Source: an uncultured Bacteroidales bacterium | GTDB lineage: Bacteria > Bacteroidota > Bacteroidia > Bacteroidales > UBA932 | Direction: 5' to 3' | DNA: 8,582 nt | NCBI GenBank assembly: GCA_902461985.1 | Contig: CABQAB010000075.1 | Span: 1-8,582, forward strand | Shown here: positions 1-7,843 of the stretch, piece after piece | Position numbering within the stretch: position 1 is the stretch's first letter | Layout of the letters: the number at the start of each line of letters is the position of its first letter | Program-made: the position numbers and the translations under genes | Notes under the pieces: model-generated | What the model saw: the letters and a program-made list of their open reading frames with translations, nothing else | What the model was told of the DNA's origin: nothing | Database searches by the model: none

Positions 1-609
1 GGGCGTTGAAGAAGCGTCATAAGGCGACGAAGCCGCAGCGGACCTGAATATTTTCCTTCCGCATGAATCTACCGCCGCAGAAAACAGTACTGAACCGCTA
101 TGCTCAGGATAGAACACACATTCCGGCACCCGGCTTCCCGACGAGGCCAAACTGATTGAATCCCTCAGCCCATGACATTCCCCAATATGCCTCCATGACT
201 TGTCAGGAAGCGGATAATAGAGAAAAAAATCTGTGAGCGAAAATTTTTTCCTGTCAATGACAATGGGAATACTGACAGAGGAGGAATATCGCATCCCGTT
301 GATACACAAATGTTTAAGTTCCAAGGCATATTCCCTCGTCAACGAATCCTTCGATTCCGAGATAAGGGCGTCACAGATTTTGGCCGCGCCCCCGAAACTG
401 TACGATTCCCACAACGAATCAGCCAGAGCAAGTTTCTGGGAGTCAGTCATTCCGGACATTCTCGACTCCGCACAGTTGATAGAGACAGGGGATTCTATCT
501 TGTCAGGTATGACAGACAACTGCGGAGATTTCACCTGCGCTCCTGTATGGGGAGCACAGAAAACCAGCGCAGACAACAATAAAAATATATTCAGTCTGTT
601 CAGTCCCAT
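1..609 (-). CDS. Exported protein, probable PD40/WD40-like propeller family (3' end outside window)
   Basis: Reading leftward from the ATG at 609-607 gives 203 codons without a stop up to the window edge. Residues 1-25 form a good Sec signal peptide: a short basic start with R5, a hydrophobic core (IFLLLSALVF) and a likely cleavage near G23-A24-Q25. The mature protein should therefore lie in the periplasm or envelope. Residues about 55-105 are helical and TPR-like, with alternating A, L and Y around a GGAAKICDAL segment. Residues 127-139 read DFFLYYPLPDKSW, and residues 174-190 (VLFSAAVDSCGRKIF, then RS) look like a first propeller-blade strand with the F-S-A-x-D-x-x-G-x-x-I pattern of PD40 repeats. 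From memory, Bacteroidales PD40-containing proteins share this order: signal peptide, helical segment, YYPLPDxSW, then propeller. The signal peptide and open frame are seen directly; the family is inferred and the function unknown. An upstream Bacteroidota promoter at 666-700 supports this start. It is divergent from secDF. Confidence 0.75.
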   Translation of the reverse strand, partial: MGLNRLNIFLLLSALVFCAPHTGAQVKSPQLSVIPDKIESPVSINCAESRMSGMTDSQKLALADSLWESYSFGGAAKICDALISESKDSLTREYALELKHLCINGMRYSSSVSIPIVIDRKKFSLTDFFLYYPLPDKSWRHIGECHGLRDSISLASSGSRVPECVFYPEHSGSVLFSAAVDSCGRKIFRSAAASSPYDASSTP

Positions 610-665
610 GTCTAAAAAGCATCTGGCCAGGATTCCAAATCCCATACCGAAATACTTACGGACGG

Positions 666-700
666 CAAAAATACATCATCTTTCCTATTTAATCAACAAA
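666..700 (-). promoter_or_regulatory. Bacteroidota-type promoter for the leftward exported-protein gene
   Basis: Read on the minus strand, positions 673-666 are TATTTTTG, an exact match to the Bacteroidota -7 box TAnnTTTG. A TTTGTTG element lies at 700-694, where the -33 box (TTG/TTTG) is expected, about 20 nt upstream. This would place the transcription start near 659 and leave about 50 nt of leader before the ATG at 609. Both boxes are seen in the sequence; promoter activity is inferred. Confidence 0.6.
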
Positions 701-760
701 TATCAACGGTATATGGGAGAGGAAAACACGGGAAAAATACGGATATACGAAAAAAAATAG

Positions 761-768
761 TAAATTTG
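761..768 (+). promoter_or_regulatory. Bacteroidota -7 promoter box for secDF
   Basis: TAAATTTG at 761-768 matches the -7 consensus TAnnTTTG exactly and follows an A-rich run at 750-758. No clear TTTG -33 element sits 19-21 nt upstream, so the match rests on the -7 box alone. Transcription would begin near 775, giving secDF a leader of about 80 nt. The last 30 nt of that leader are very AT-rich, as is usual before Bacteroidota start codons. Confidence 0.55.
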
Positions 769-857
769 CGCCTTATTGTCTGCTCCACAAACCGTCCTGT
801 ATGCGGAACCGGCACAGATTTATGAGAATAAATATTAATTAAAAAACAATAACTGTT

Positions 858-3800
858 ATGCAAAGTAAAGGTCTCATCAGATTCACAGCAATCTGCCTTG
901 CGCTTGCGTGCCTTTGGCAGCTTTCCTTTTCTGTCGTAACCAGAATCCAGGAGAACAAAGCCGGCAAATATGCGGAAAAAGCGGTAAGCGAATTGCTTGA
1001 AAGCTCTGAATTCAAGACTGTTGCAGAGGGAGACAAAGCCTTTTATGTAGACTCCATCACAAAGGTCGCAAACAGAAGGTATCTCGACTCTGTTTCAGCA
1101 GAAAAAGTGTACTTCGGCTACACTTACAAAGACGTAAAAGTCAAAGACATCAACCTCGGACTTGACCTCAAGGGAGGTATGAACGTGATGCTTCAGGTCC
1201 AGCTTGAAGACCTCGTCAAGGCTCTTTCCGACAACAGCACCGACCCGCAGTTCCTCGCAGCAATCGACAGCGCGAAGGTGCGCGGCGTGAAGTCAAGGGA
1301 CAATTTCATCACCCTCTTCGGCAAGGCTTGGCAGGAAACGGCAGGCGGACGTCCTCTCGCGGAGATTTTCAACACTCTCGACCTCAAGGACAAGATTACG
1401 CGCCAGTCTACCGACGCCGAAGTCCTCGCAGTAATCGAAGCCGAGTCTGAAAGCGCAATCTCAAACTCTTTCAATGTCCTGAGAAACCGTATCGACCGTT
1501 TCGGTGTCACACAGCCTAACATCCAGAAGCTCGGCAACACCGGACGTATCCTTGTGGAACTCCCTGGCGTAAAAGAACCTGAGCGTGTCAGAAAGCTCCT
1601 TCAGGGAACAGCGTCTCTCGAATTCTGGACAACTTTCCAGTTCTCCGAAATCGAGCCGTTCCTCAACGAGGCCAACAGCAGACTTGCAGAAATCCTCGCC
1701 ATTGCAGAGCCTGAGACTGCCGAGGCCGCTACCGAAAACCAGAGCGGAGACGATCTTATCGAAGATGAAATCTCTGCAGCAAACACCCAGGACAAGGATG
1801 CCGAGACATTCCGCAAGGAAAACCCTCTCTTCTCTGTTCTCCGTCCTTCAGGATACAGCACAAACGCCTGCATCGGTTTCGCAAGCCACGCTGACACGGC
1901 TCTCGTGAACAAATACCTCGCAATGCCGCAGATCAAGGAAATCTTCCCTAAGGAATTCGAGGCAATGTGGACAGTGAAGCCTTCAGACCAGATTCCGGGC
2001 GGCAACTATTTCGAACTCGTTGCCATCAAGAACCGCAACAACAAGGCTCCTCTTGACGGTGAAGTAGTGACAGAGGCCCGCGTACAGTACGGCGAAGGAG
2101 GCTCGCATCCGGAGGTTTCAATGTCAATGAACAAGGACGGCGCACAGACCTGGGCACATCTGACCAAAGACAACATCGGACGTCAGGTTGCGATTGTACT
2201 CGACGGAATGGTATATTCCTACCCTACCGTACAGAGCGAAATTTCCGGAGGTTCGTCACAGATTACAGGAAACTTCACGCTCGAAGAGGCTGAAGACCTT
2301 GCAAACGTCCTCAAATCAGGTAAGCTCCCTGCACCTGCAACCATCATTCAGGAACAGGTCGTAGGTCCTTCCCTCGGTGCCGAGTCAATCAATGCAGGTC
2401 TCATCTCATTCATCATCGCATTCGTTCTCGTCCTGATTTACATGATTCTGTTCTATCAGGGAGCAGGTGTCATCGCGGACATTGCACTTATCTGCAACGT
2501 GCTTCTCCTCTTCGGAACACTTGTTTCATTCGGAGCAGTCCTCACGCTTCCGGGCATCGCAGGTCTCGTCCTCACTCTCGGTATGGCGGTGGATGCCAAC
2601 GTGATCATATATGAAAGGGTGAAAGAGGAACTCCGTGCCGGGAAAGGCTTCGGCAAAGCAGTCGCAGACGGTTACAAGAACGCATACTCTGCAATCATTG
2701 ACGGTCAGGTGACTACAGCCCTCACTGGTGTCGTCCTCTTCATCTTCGGCTCAGGCCCTGTCAAAGGTTTCGCCACCACTTTGATTATCGGTATCATAAC
2801 TTCCGTCCTCACGTCAATCTTCATCACCCGTATCATCATCGATGACAGGATTGCAAAGGGCAAGACAGTCGCTTTCGACAACAAGCTTACAAGAAACTTC
2901 CTGCAGAACACTCATGTGGATTTCCTCGGCAAGAGAAAAATCACCTACATCGTTTCTGGTGTGCTCATCCTCATCTCCATCCTGTCCATCAGCATCAAAG
3001 GCTTCACCTATGGTGTCGATTTCACGGGAGGACGTACTTATGTGGTAAGATTTGACAACGATGTGACCGCTGAAGAAATCCGTTCTGCCGTTACGACTGC
3101 ATTCAACGAGGCAGCCGCACAGGACGAGACCGTAAGCAACGCAGCAGCGGAGGTAAAACAGTTCGGCGGCAACAGCCAGATGAAGATCACTACGACATAC
3201 AAGATCGACCAGGAGTCTTCTGACGTTGATGCAGAAGTAGAAAGCATACTCCACAACGCATTGAAAGGCTATTTCACCAACGAACTTTCTCTTTCTGAGT
3301 TCACTTCCACGGACAGCAACCCTAACGGTATCGTAAGTTCCGACAAGGTCGGTCCTACAATCGCGAACGACATGAAACGCGACGCAATCATCGCCGTAAT
3401 CATAGCCCTCTTCGTAATCTTCGCATACATCGCCATACGATTCAAGAACTGGACTTGGGGTCTCGGAGGTGTCACGTCACTTGCCCACACAGCAATCATC
3501 GTAATCGGATTCTTCTCGCTCTTCAGCGGCATACTTCCGTTTACACTTGACGTGGACCAGACCTTCATCGCCGCAATCCTTACTATCATCGGTTACGCAA
3601 TCAACGATAACGTGGTCATCTTCGACCGTATCCGTGAATACAAGACCGATCATCCTAAGGCATTGCTCAAGGACAATGTGAACAGCGCACTCAACAGCAC
3701 GCTTTCACGTACGATGAACACCTCACTCACCACTTTGGTGACAATGATTGCAATCGCAATTTTCGGAGGCGAAGTCATCAGGGGTCTCGCAGTAGCACTT

Positions 3801-3914
3801 ATTCTCGGTATTATCATCGGTACATACGCTTCTATCTTCATCGGTACTCCGGTGATGTATGACGTAGTTTCCGCAGTTGAGAAAAGAAAAGCGGCAAAGG
3901 CTGCACGCAAATAG
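858..3914 (+). CDS. secDF: Protein translocase subunit SecDF (fused SecD-SecF)
   Basis: This 1018-residue inner-membrane protein uses the proton gradient to pull exported proteins through SecYEG on the periplasmic side. Residues about 7-27 are the first membrane segment. The SecD signature LGLDLKGG is at 100-107. The large periplasmic P1 domain follows and includes an acidic, Ala/Glu-rich low-complexity stretch at about 280-315. SecD membrane helices begin near residue 510; the fourth carries GMAVDANVIIYER with D579, equivalent to the proton-relay aspartate of the family. SecF begins around residue 687 (VDFLGKRK), with GVDFTGG at 719-725 and YAINDNVVIFDR containing D917, the SecF counterpart of that aspartate. 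Both halves appear complete and in frame. The one-chain form is usual in Bacteroidota and some other phyla. The ATG at 858 is chosen because it starts directly before the membrane segment and has the A-rich upstream tract. The gene appears monocistronic, with its own promoter and a terminator 20 nt after the stop. Confidence 0.97.
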   Translation: MQSKGLIRFTAICLALACLWQLSFSVVTRIQENKAGKYAEKAVSELLESSEFKTVAEGDKAFYVDSITKVANRRYLDSVSAEKVYFGYTYKDVKVKDINLGLDLKGGMNVMLQVQLEDLVKALSDNSTDPQFLAAIDSAKVRGVKSRDNFITLFGKAWQETAGGRPLAEIFNTLDLKDKITRQSTDAEVLAVIEAESESAISNSFNVLRNRIDRFGVTQPNIQKLGNTGRILVELPGVKEPERVRKLLQGTASLEFWTTFQFSEIEPFLNEANSRLAEILAIAEPETAEAATENQSGDDLIEDEISAANTQDKDAETFRKENPLFSVLRPSGYSTNACIGFASHADTALVNKYLAMPQIKEIFPKEFEAMWTVKPSDQIPGGNYFELVAIKNRNNKAPLDGEVVTEARVQYGEGGSHPEVSMSMNKDGAQTWAHLTKDNIGRQVAIVLDGMVYSYPTVQSEISGGSSQITGNFTLEEAEDLANVLKSGKLPAPATIIQEQVVGPSLGAESINAGLISFIIAFVLVLIYMILFYQGAGVIADIALICNVLLLFGTLVSFGAVLTLPGIAGLVLTLGMAVDANVIIYERVKEELRAGKGFGKAVADGYKNAYSAIIDGQVTTALTGVVLFIFGSGPVKGFATTLIIGIITSVLTSIFITRIIIDDRIAKGKTVAFDNKLTRNFLQNTHVDFLGKRKITYIVSGVLILISILSISIKGFTYGVDFTGGRTYVVRFDNDVTAEEIRSAVTTAFNEAAAQDETVSNAAAEVKQFGGNSQMKITTTYKIDQESSDVDAEVESILHNALKGYFTNELSLSEFTSTDSNPNGIVSSDKVGPTIANDMKRDAIIAVIIALFVIFAYIAIRFKNWTWGLGGVTSLAHTAIIVIGFFSLFSGILPFTLDVDQTFIAAILTIIGYAINDNVVIFDRIREYKTDHPKALLKDNVNSALNSTLSRTMNTSLTTLVTMIAIAIFGGEVIRGLAVALILGIIIGTYASIFIGTPVMYDVVSAVEKRKAAKAARK

Positions 3915-3933
3915 CGGCGACAGATAATTTCAG

Positions 3934-3973
3934 AAAGGCGGCCTAAGGTCTGATGACTTGGGCCGCCTTTTTT
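3934..3973 (+). terminator. Rho-independent terminator of secDF
   Basis: AAAGGCGGCC at 3934-3943 pairs perfectly with GGCCGCCTTT at 3961-3970, giving a 10-bp stem around a 17-nt loop. A run of six T follows, from 3968 to 3973. It lies 20 nt past the secDF stop codon and separates secDF from the dnaE unit. Confidence 0.9.
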
Positions 3974-4022
3974 GTACAGCATTAAGGCCGGGGCAAAGGA
4001 GAGTTCTATCAGCAAAATTTAT

Positions 4023-4030
4023 TACCTTTG
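4023..4030 (+). promoter_or_regulatory. Bacteroidota -7 promoter box for dnaE
   Basis: TACCTTTG at 4023-4030 fits the -7 consensus TAnnTTTG. It lies after the secDF terminator and 27 nt before the dnaE ATG, so the mRNA leader would be only about 20 nt, mostly A/C-rich and without a Shine-Dalgarno sequence. The -33 element is poor. The position argues that dnaE and the gene after it form their own transcription unit. Confidence 0.55.
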
Positions 4031-4057
4031 TGTCCTTTATCCCAAAACATAATCAGC

Positions 4058-7000
4058 ATGTCCTTCGTACATCTTCACGTCCATACCCAGTACTCCATAC
4101 TTGACGGTCTCTCGTCCACCAAAGGCCTGTTCGCAAAAGCCGCTTCCCTCGGAATGCCCGCAGTCGCCATAACGGACCACGGAAACATGTACGGAGTCAA
4201 GGAGTTCATAAAAGCCTCGAAAGACTTCCCTGACGTGAAGCCGATAATAGGCTGCGAGGTGTATGTGACCCAGCACTACGACCACCTGCTCAAAGACAAG
4301 GACCACAGGTCCTACTACCACCTCATCCTGCTTGCCAAAAACGAGCGGGGCTACAAGAACCTGCTTAAAATCGTGTCAGAGGGTCATGTGAACGGAATGT
4401 ACTACAAGCCGAGAGTCTCCCACGAAGTGATAGCGAAATACCACGAGGACCTGATCTGCTGCTCCGCCTGTCTCGCAGGAGAAATTCCGAGAAAAATCGT
4501 TGCCGGGGACATGAAAGGGGCGGAAGAGTCCATAATGTGGTTCAAGAACCTTTTCGGGGAGGACTACTATCTCGAAGTACAGCTCCATAAGACAGAAGTA
4601 CAGGGACTGACCGGAAATGCCTACGACAAAGTCTGGGAAGTGTACAACAACCAGCTGATTTCCAATGAGGGAATATTCGCCCTTGCGGAAAAAACAGGAG
4701 TGAAGGTCATCGCCACCAATGACGTCCACTTCATAGACAAGGAGGACGGCCCTGCGCACGACAGGCTTATATGCCTGACCACCAACGCCTACATCGACGA
4801 CCCTGACAGGCTTCACTACACCCAGCAGGAGTATATGAAGAGCGAGGAGGAAATGGCGGCCCTTTTCCCCGGACACCCGGAAGTGATAAGCAACACATTG
4901 GAAGTCTGCGACAAGATTGAGATATACAAAATAGACAAAGACCCTATCCTGCCTAAATTCCGCATTCCGGATGAATTCCTTGCAGAGAAGGACAAATATG
5001 TAGAGAAGTACAAGGATATAATCGACGTAGGACGCACGGACGCCAAAGGCAACAGCCGCGGAGAGGAATTCATCTGGTCAGTCGCCTATCTCTGCTACCT
5101 GACCTACAAGGGTGCGGAATGGAGATACGGGGAACATCTGGACGAGGTGCAGTCCGAACGTATAGACTTCGAGCTGAAGACAATCTGCAAGATGGGTTTC
5201 CCGGACTACTTCCTCATTGTCCAGGACTTCATCGCCGCGTCCCGTGCACAAGGCATTTCAGTGGGCCCAGGAAGAGGTTCCGCCGCAGGTTCCGCTGTGG
5301 CCTACTGCCTGAAAATCACCAACCTCGACCCTATCCGCTACGACCTGCTGTTCGAACGTTTCCTCAACCCGGACCGTATCAACATGCCGGATATAGACAT
5401 CGATTTCGATGACGACGGACGTTACGACGCGTTCAAGTATGTGGAGAACACCTACGGCAAAGACCATATATCCCATGTCATAACGTTCGGCACAATGGCC
5501 GCCAAGTCCGCAATCAAGGATGTCGGCCGCATAAGCCACATATCGATTGACGAGAGCAACCGCCTGACGAAAATGATTCCCGACAAGCCTTTCATAATCA
5601 CGGAAGAGGAGGACATACCCCTCAATGAGGGAGAAGAACCGGGCAAAGGGGAGAAACTCATAGAGAAGGACGGCGTCAGGTACAAGAGAGTAAAAGTCGA
5701 AAAGGAAAAGAAGCCCAACCTGGCCAACTGCTGCAAATGGATTCCGGAACTGAAAAACGAACTGGAAAACGGGACGGAACTGAATAAGGAGGTGCTGAAA
5801 TACGCCCTCAAGCTCGAAGGCAGCATCAGACAGACAGGAGTGCACGCCTGTGCAATGATTATCGGCCGAGGCGACCTCACGGACTACATTCCAATCAGTA
5901 TGGCCAAAGACAAGGCCACCGGAGAGGATGTGTGGGTGTCACAGTACGACGGGCACTTCATAGAGGAAGTAGGAATGTTGAAGATGGACTTTCTCGGCCT
6001 GCGGACACTGTCCATCATAAAGGAATGTCTGCGGAGCATCAAGAAACGCCACGGAATCGACATTGACATCGAAAAAATCCCTATCGACGACAAGGAGACA
6101 TACGAACTTTACGGAAGAGGCGACACGACGAGCGTATTCCAGTTCGAATCTCCGGGCATGAAAGAGTGGCTCCAGAAACTCAAACCGACAAGATTCGAAG
6201 ACCTGATAGCCATGAACGCCCTCTACCGTCCGGGCCCTATGGACTATATCCCGCAGTTCGTGGCGAGGAAGCAGGGCACGGAGCCGATTGCCTACGACCT
6301 GCCGGAAATGGAGGAATACCTCAACGACACCTACGGAGTTACGGTCTACCAGGAGCAGGTCATGCTTCTTTCGCGAAAGCTTGCCGGATTCACCCGAGGC
6401 CAGTCAGATACGCTCCGAAAGGCTATGGGAAAGAAAATCAAGGCCATGCTGGACAAGCTCCACCCGCAGTTCATCGAAGGTGGAATGGCCAACGGGCATC
6501 CGAAGGAGACTCTGGAAAAAATCTGGGCAGACTGGGAGGCATTTGCGAAATACGCCTTCAACAAATCCCACGCGACTTGCTATGCATGGGTAAGTTACCA
6601 GACAGGATGGCTCAAGGCGCACTATCCTGCCGAGTTCCAGGCAGCCAACCTCAGCAAGAACCTTTCGTCCATGGATGAAATCAAGAAAATCATGGACGAC
6701 TGCAAAAAAGGCGGAATCAAAGTCCTCAACCCGGATATAAACGAATCCGAGTCAGGATTTTCCGTCAACAGCGAGGGCAACGTGCGTTTCGGACTCGGAG
6801 GAATCAAGGGCTTCGGAGACAATATAGTGCAGGCTATAATATCCGAAAGGGAGAGTGGCGGCACTTTTGAGGACATCTTCGACTTCGTGGAAAGGATGAG
6901 TGCGATAATCAACCGGAAATCCATCGAATCCCTTGCGCTTTCCGGGGCATTCGACAGTTTCGGGATTACAAGAGGACAATTCGATGAAGTATGCAAGGAC

Positions 7001-7840
7001 GGGGACATTTTCATGGATGCGCTTGTCCGATATGCCGACCTCTACCGCCGGGACAATATGGACTCGGCCGTATCCCTTTTCGGAGAAATAGAGGAAATGA
7101 AGCCGACAAGGCCTGAAATACCGCAGCCGGTGCAGGATGAAGACACTCTGAAATATCTTCAGAAAGAGAAAGAATTGGTGGGGATGTTCCTATCTTCGCA
7201 TCCTTTAGACAAATACCGTTTCGAACTCGACAACTTCACGGGATGCAGCATAGGACGGCTCTCCGGCATTATCGATGAAGCCACGGAAAAACAGGGGGGC
7301 AACAGCAAGCTCTCCGTTGCCGGACTTGTCACAAGCGTTGCCTCCATGACCACAAAAACGGGCAAGCCTTTCGCCAAAGCCGTTATCGAAGACTATGAGG
7401 GCAGCTACGAATTCGCGTTCTTCGGCAACGACTACGAGACCTTCAAGCCTTATCTCAACGAACACGAAGCCGTATTCATAGAAGGCGAAGTGAAGCCGCG
7501 CTTTTTCCAGAAGCCTGAGGAAGGGAAAAAGGCAGAAGCCGTCCCGTACACCTACCGGGTACAGAAAATGTCGCTGCTCGGCAATGTGGCCGACGAGAAG
7601 ATAAAGAGTTTCACGATAATGCTGTCCACGGAGCAGATTACCCCGAAATTCAGGGCGGACTTAGTGAACATCATCAAGGACAACAAGGGCAAAGTTCCGC
7701 TCAACATGAAACTGTTCGACCCTGTAAACCGCTGGAACATAGACTTCGCGTCCAGAAAGTTCAATGTATCAGTCTCGAACGAGTTTATAGAAACCCTCGC
7801 CGGACTGGGCGTATCAACTAAATTTGAAAGAAAGAATTAA
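4058..7840 (+). CDS. dnaE: DNA polymerase III subunit alpha
   Basis: This is the replicative DNA polymerase, 1260 residues, which extends DNA as part of the Pol III holoenzyme. The N-terminal PHP domain (about 1-290) shows H7, H9, D16, H41, E67, H88, C138, D222 and H224, the full set of metal ligands expected of an intact PHP site. The C-family polymerase core follows: GPGRGSAAGS at 403-412; the PDIDIDF palm motif with D445, D447 and D449; HACAMII at 596-602; the third palm aspartate D644 in MDFLGLRTL; YRPGPMDYIP near 723; and LRKAMGKK at 786-793. A helix-hairpin-helix segment (GGIKGFGDN) starts at 914, and an OB-fold begins near 1084. A charged, loop-like segment occupies about 515-552. The ATG at 4058 is preferred because the protein then opens with the family-typical MSFVHLHVHTQYS; an in-frame TTG at 4028 lies inside the promoter box. 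The length is normal for Bacteroidota DnaE. It probably shares a transcript with the gene beginning 3 nt downstream. Confidence 0.97.
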   Translation: MSFVHLHVHTQYSILDGLSSTKGLFAKAASLGMPAVAITDHGNMYGVKEFIKASKDFPDVKPIIGCEVYVTQHYDHLLKDKDHRSYYHLILLAKNERGYKNLLKIVSEGHVNGMYYKPRVSHEVIAKYHEDLICCSACLAGEIPRKIVAGDMKGAEESIMWFKNLFGEDYYLEVQLHKTEVQGLTGNAYDKVWEVYNNQLISNEGIFALAEKTGVKVIATNDVHFIDKEDGPAHDRLICLTTNAYIDDPDRLHYTQQEYMKSEEEMAALFPGHPEVISNTLEVCDKIEIYKIDKDPILPKFRIPDEFLAEKDKYVEKYKDIIDVGRTDAKGNSRGEEFIWSVAYLCYLTYKGAEWRYGEHLDEVQSERIDFELKTICKMGFPDYFLIVQDFIAASRAQGISVGPGRGSAAGSAVAYCLKITNLDPIRYDLLFERFLNPDRINMPDIDIDFDDDGRYDAFKYVENTYGKDHISHVITFGTMAAKSAIKDVGRISHISIDESNRLTKMIPDKPFIITEEEDIPLNEGEEPGKGEKLIEKDGVRYKRVKVEKEKKPNLANCCKWIPELKNELENGTELNKEVLKYALKLEGSIRQTGVHACAMIIGRGDLTDYIPISMAKDKATGEDVWVSQYDGHFIEEVGMLKMDFLGLRTLSIIKECLRSIKKRHGIDIDIEKIPIDDKETYELYGRGDTTSVFQFESPGMKEWLQKLKPTRFEDLIAMNALYRPGPMDYIPQFVARKQGTEPIAYDLPEMEEYLNDTYGVTVYQEQVMLLSRKLAGFTRGQSDTLRKAMGKKIKAMLDKLHPQFIEGGMANGHPKETLEKIWADWEAFAKYAFNKSHATCYAWVSYQTGWLKAHYPAEFQAANLSKNLSSMDEIKKIMDDCKKGGIKVLNPDINESESGFSVNSEGNVRFGLGGIKGFGDNIVQAIISERESGGTFEDIFDFVERMSAIINRKSIESLALSGAFDSFGITRGQFDEVCKDGDIFMDALVRYADLYRRDNMDSAVSLFGEIEEMKPTRPEIPQPVQDEDTLKYLQKEKELVGMFLSSHPLDKYRFELDNFTGCSIGRLSGIIDEATEKQGGNSKLSVAGLVTSVASMTTKTGKPFAKAVIEDYEGSYEFAFFGNDYETFKPYLNEHEAVFIEGEVKPRFFQKPEEGKKAEAVPYTYRVQKMSLLGNVADEKIKSFTIMLSTEQITPKFRADLVNIIKDNKGKVPLNMKLFDPVNRWNIDFASRKFNVSVSNEFIETLAGLGVSTKFERKN

Positions 7841-7843
7841 GTC

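Noticed and set aside
535..609. Lipoprotein signal (LVFC, C18) in the leftward exported protein
   Set aside because: Phenylalanine precedes the cysteine, where a small residue is needed for lipobox processing. A signal peptidase I site near A24 fits better.
233..760. Plus-strand 175-codon frame starting at a GTG
   Set aside because: It lies antisense to the minus-strand signal-peptide gene, has no domain or signal peptide, ends at the -7 box of secDF, and its product looks like a mirrored translation of the real gene.
801..842. A 13-residue leader frame (MRNRHRFMRININ) 15 nt upstream of secDF, considered as a Sec-monitoring arrest peptide
   Set aside because: It is far too short to reach the translocon while still in the ribosome tunnel, as known Sec-monitoring arrest peptides do. 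It has no ribosome binding site and is likely to occur by chance in the leader.
1698..1802. Acidic Ala/Glu-rich stretch in the SecDF P1 domain as a foreign insertion
   Set aside because: The reading frame and base use continue smoothly, and low-complexity linkers of this type are expected in the periplasmic part of Bacteroidota SecDF.
4028..4057. In-frame TTG at 4028 as the dnaE start, adding ten residues
   Set aside because: The TTG is the last part of the TACCTTTG promoter box, upstream of the expected transcription start, and the added residues do not resemble DnaE. The ATG at 4058 gives the standard N-terminus.
5258..5845. Long minus-strand frames inside dnaE (195 codons here, 166 codons at 4376-4876) and inside secDF (146 codons at 2814-3254)
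   Set aside because: They are antisense to well-conserved coding sequence, show no recognisable domains or start signals, and are explained by the codon use of the true genes.
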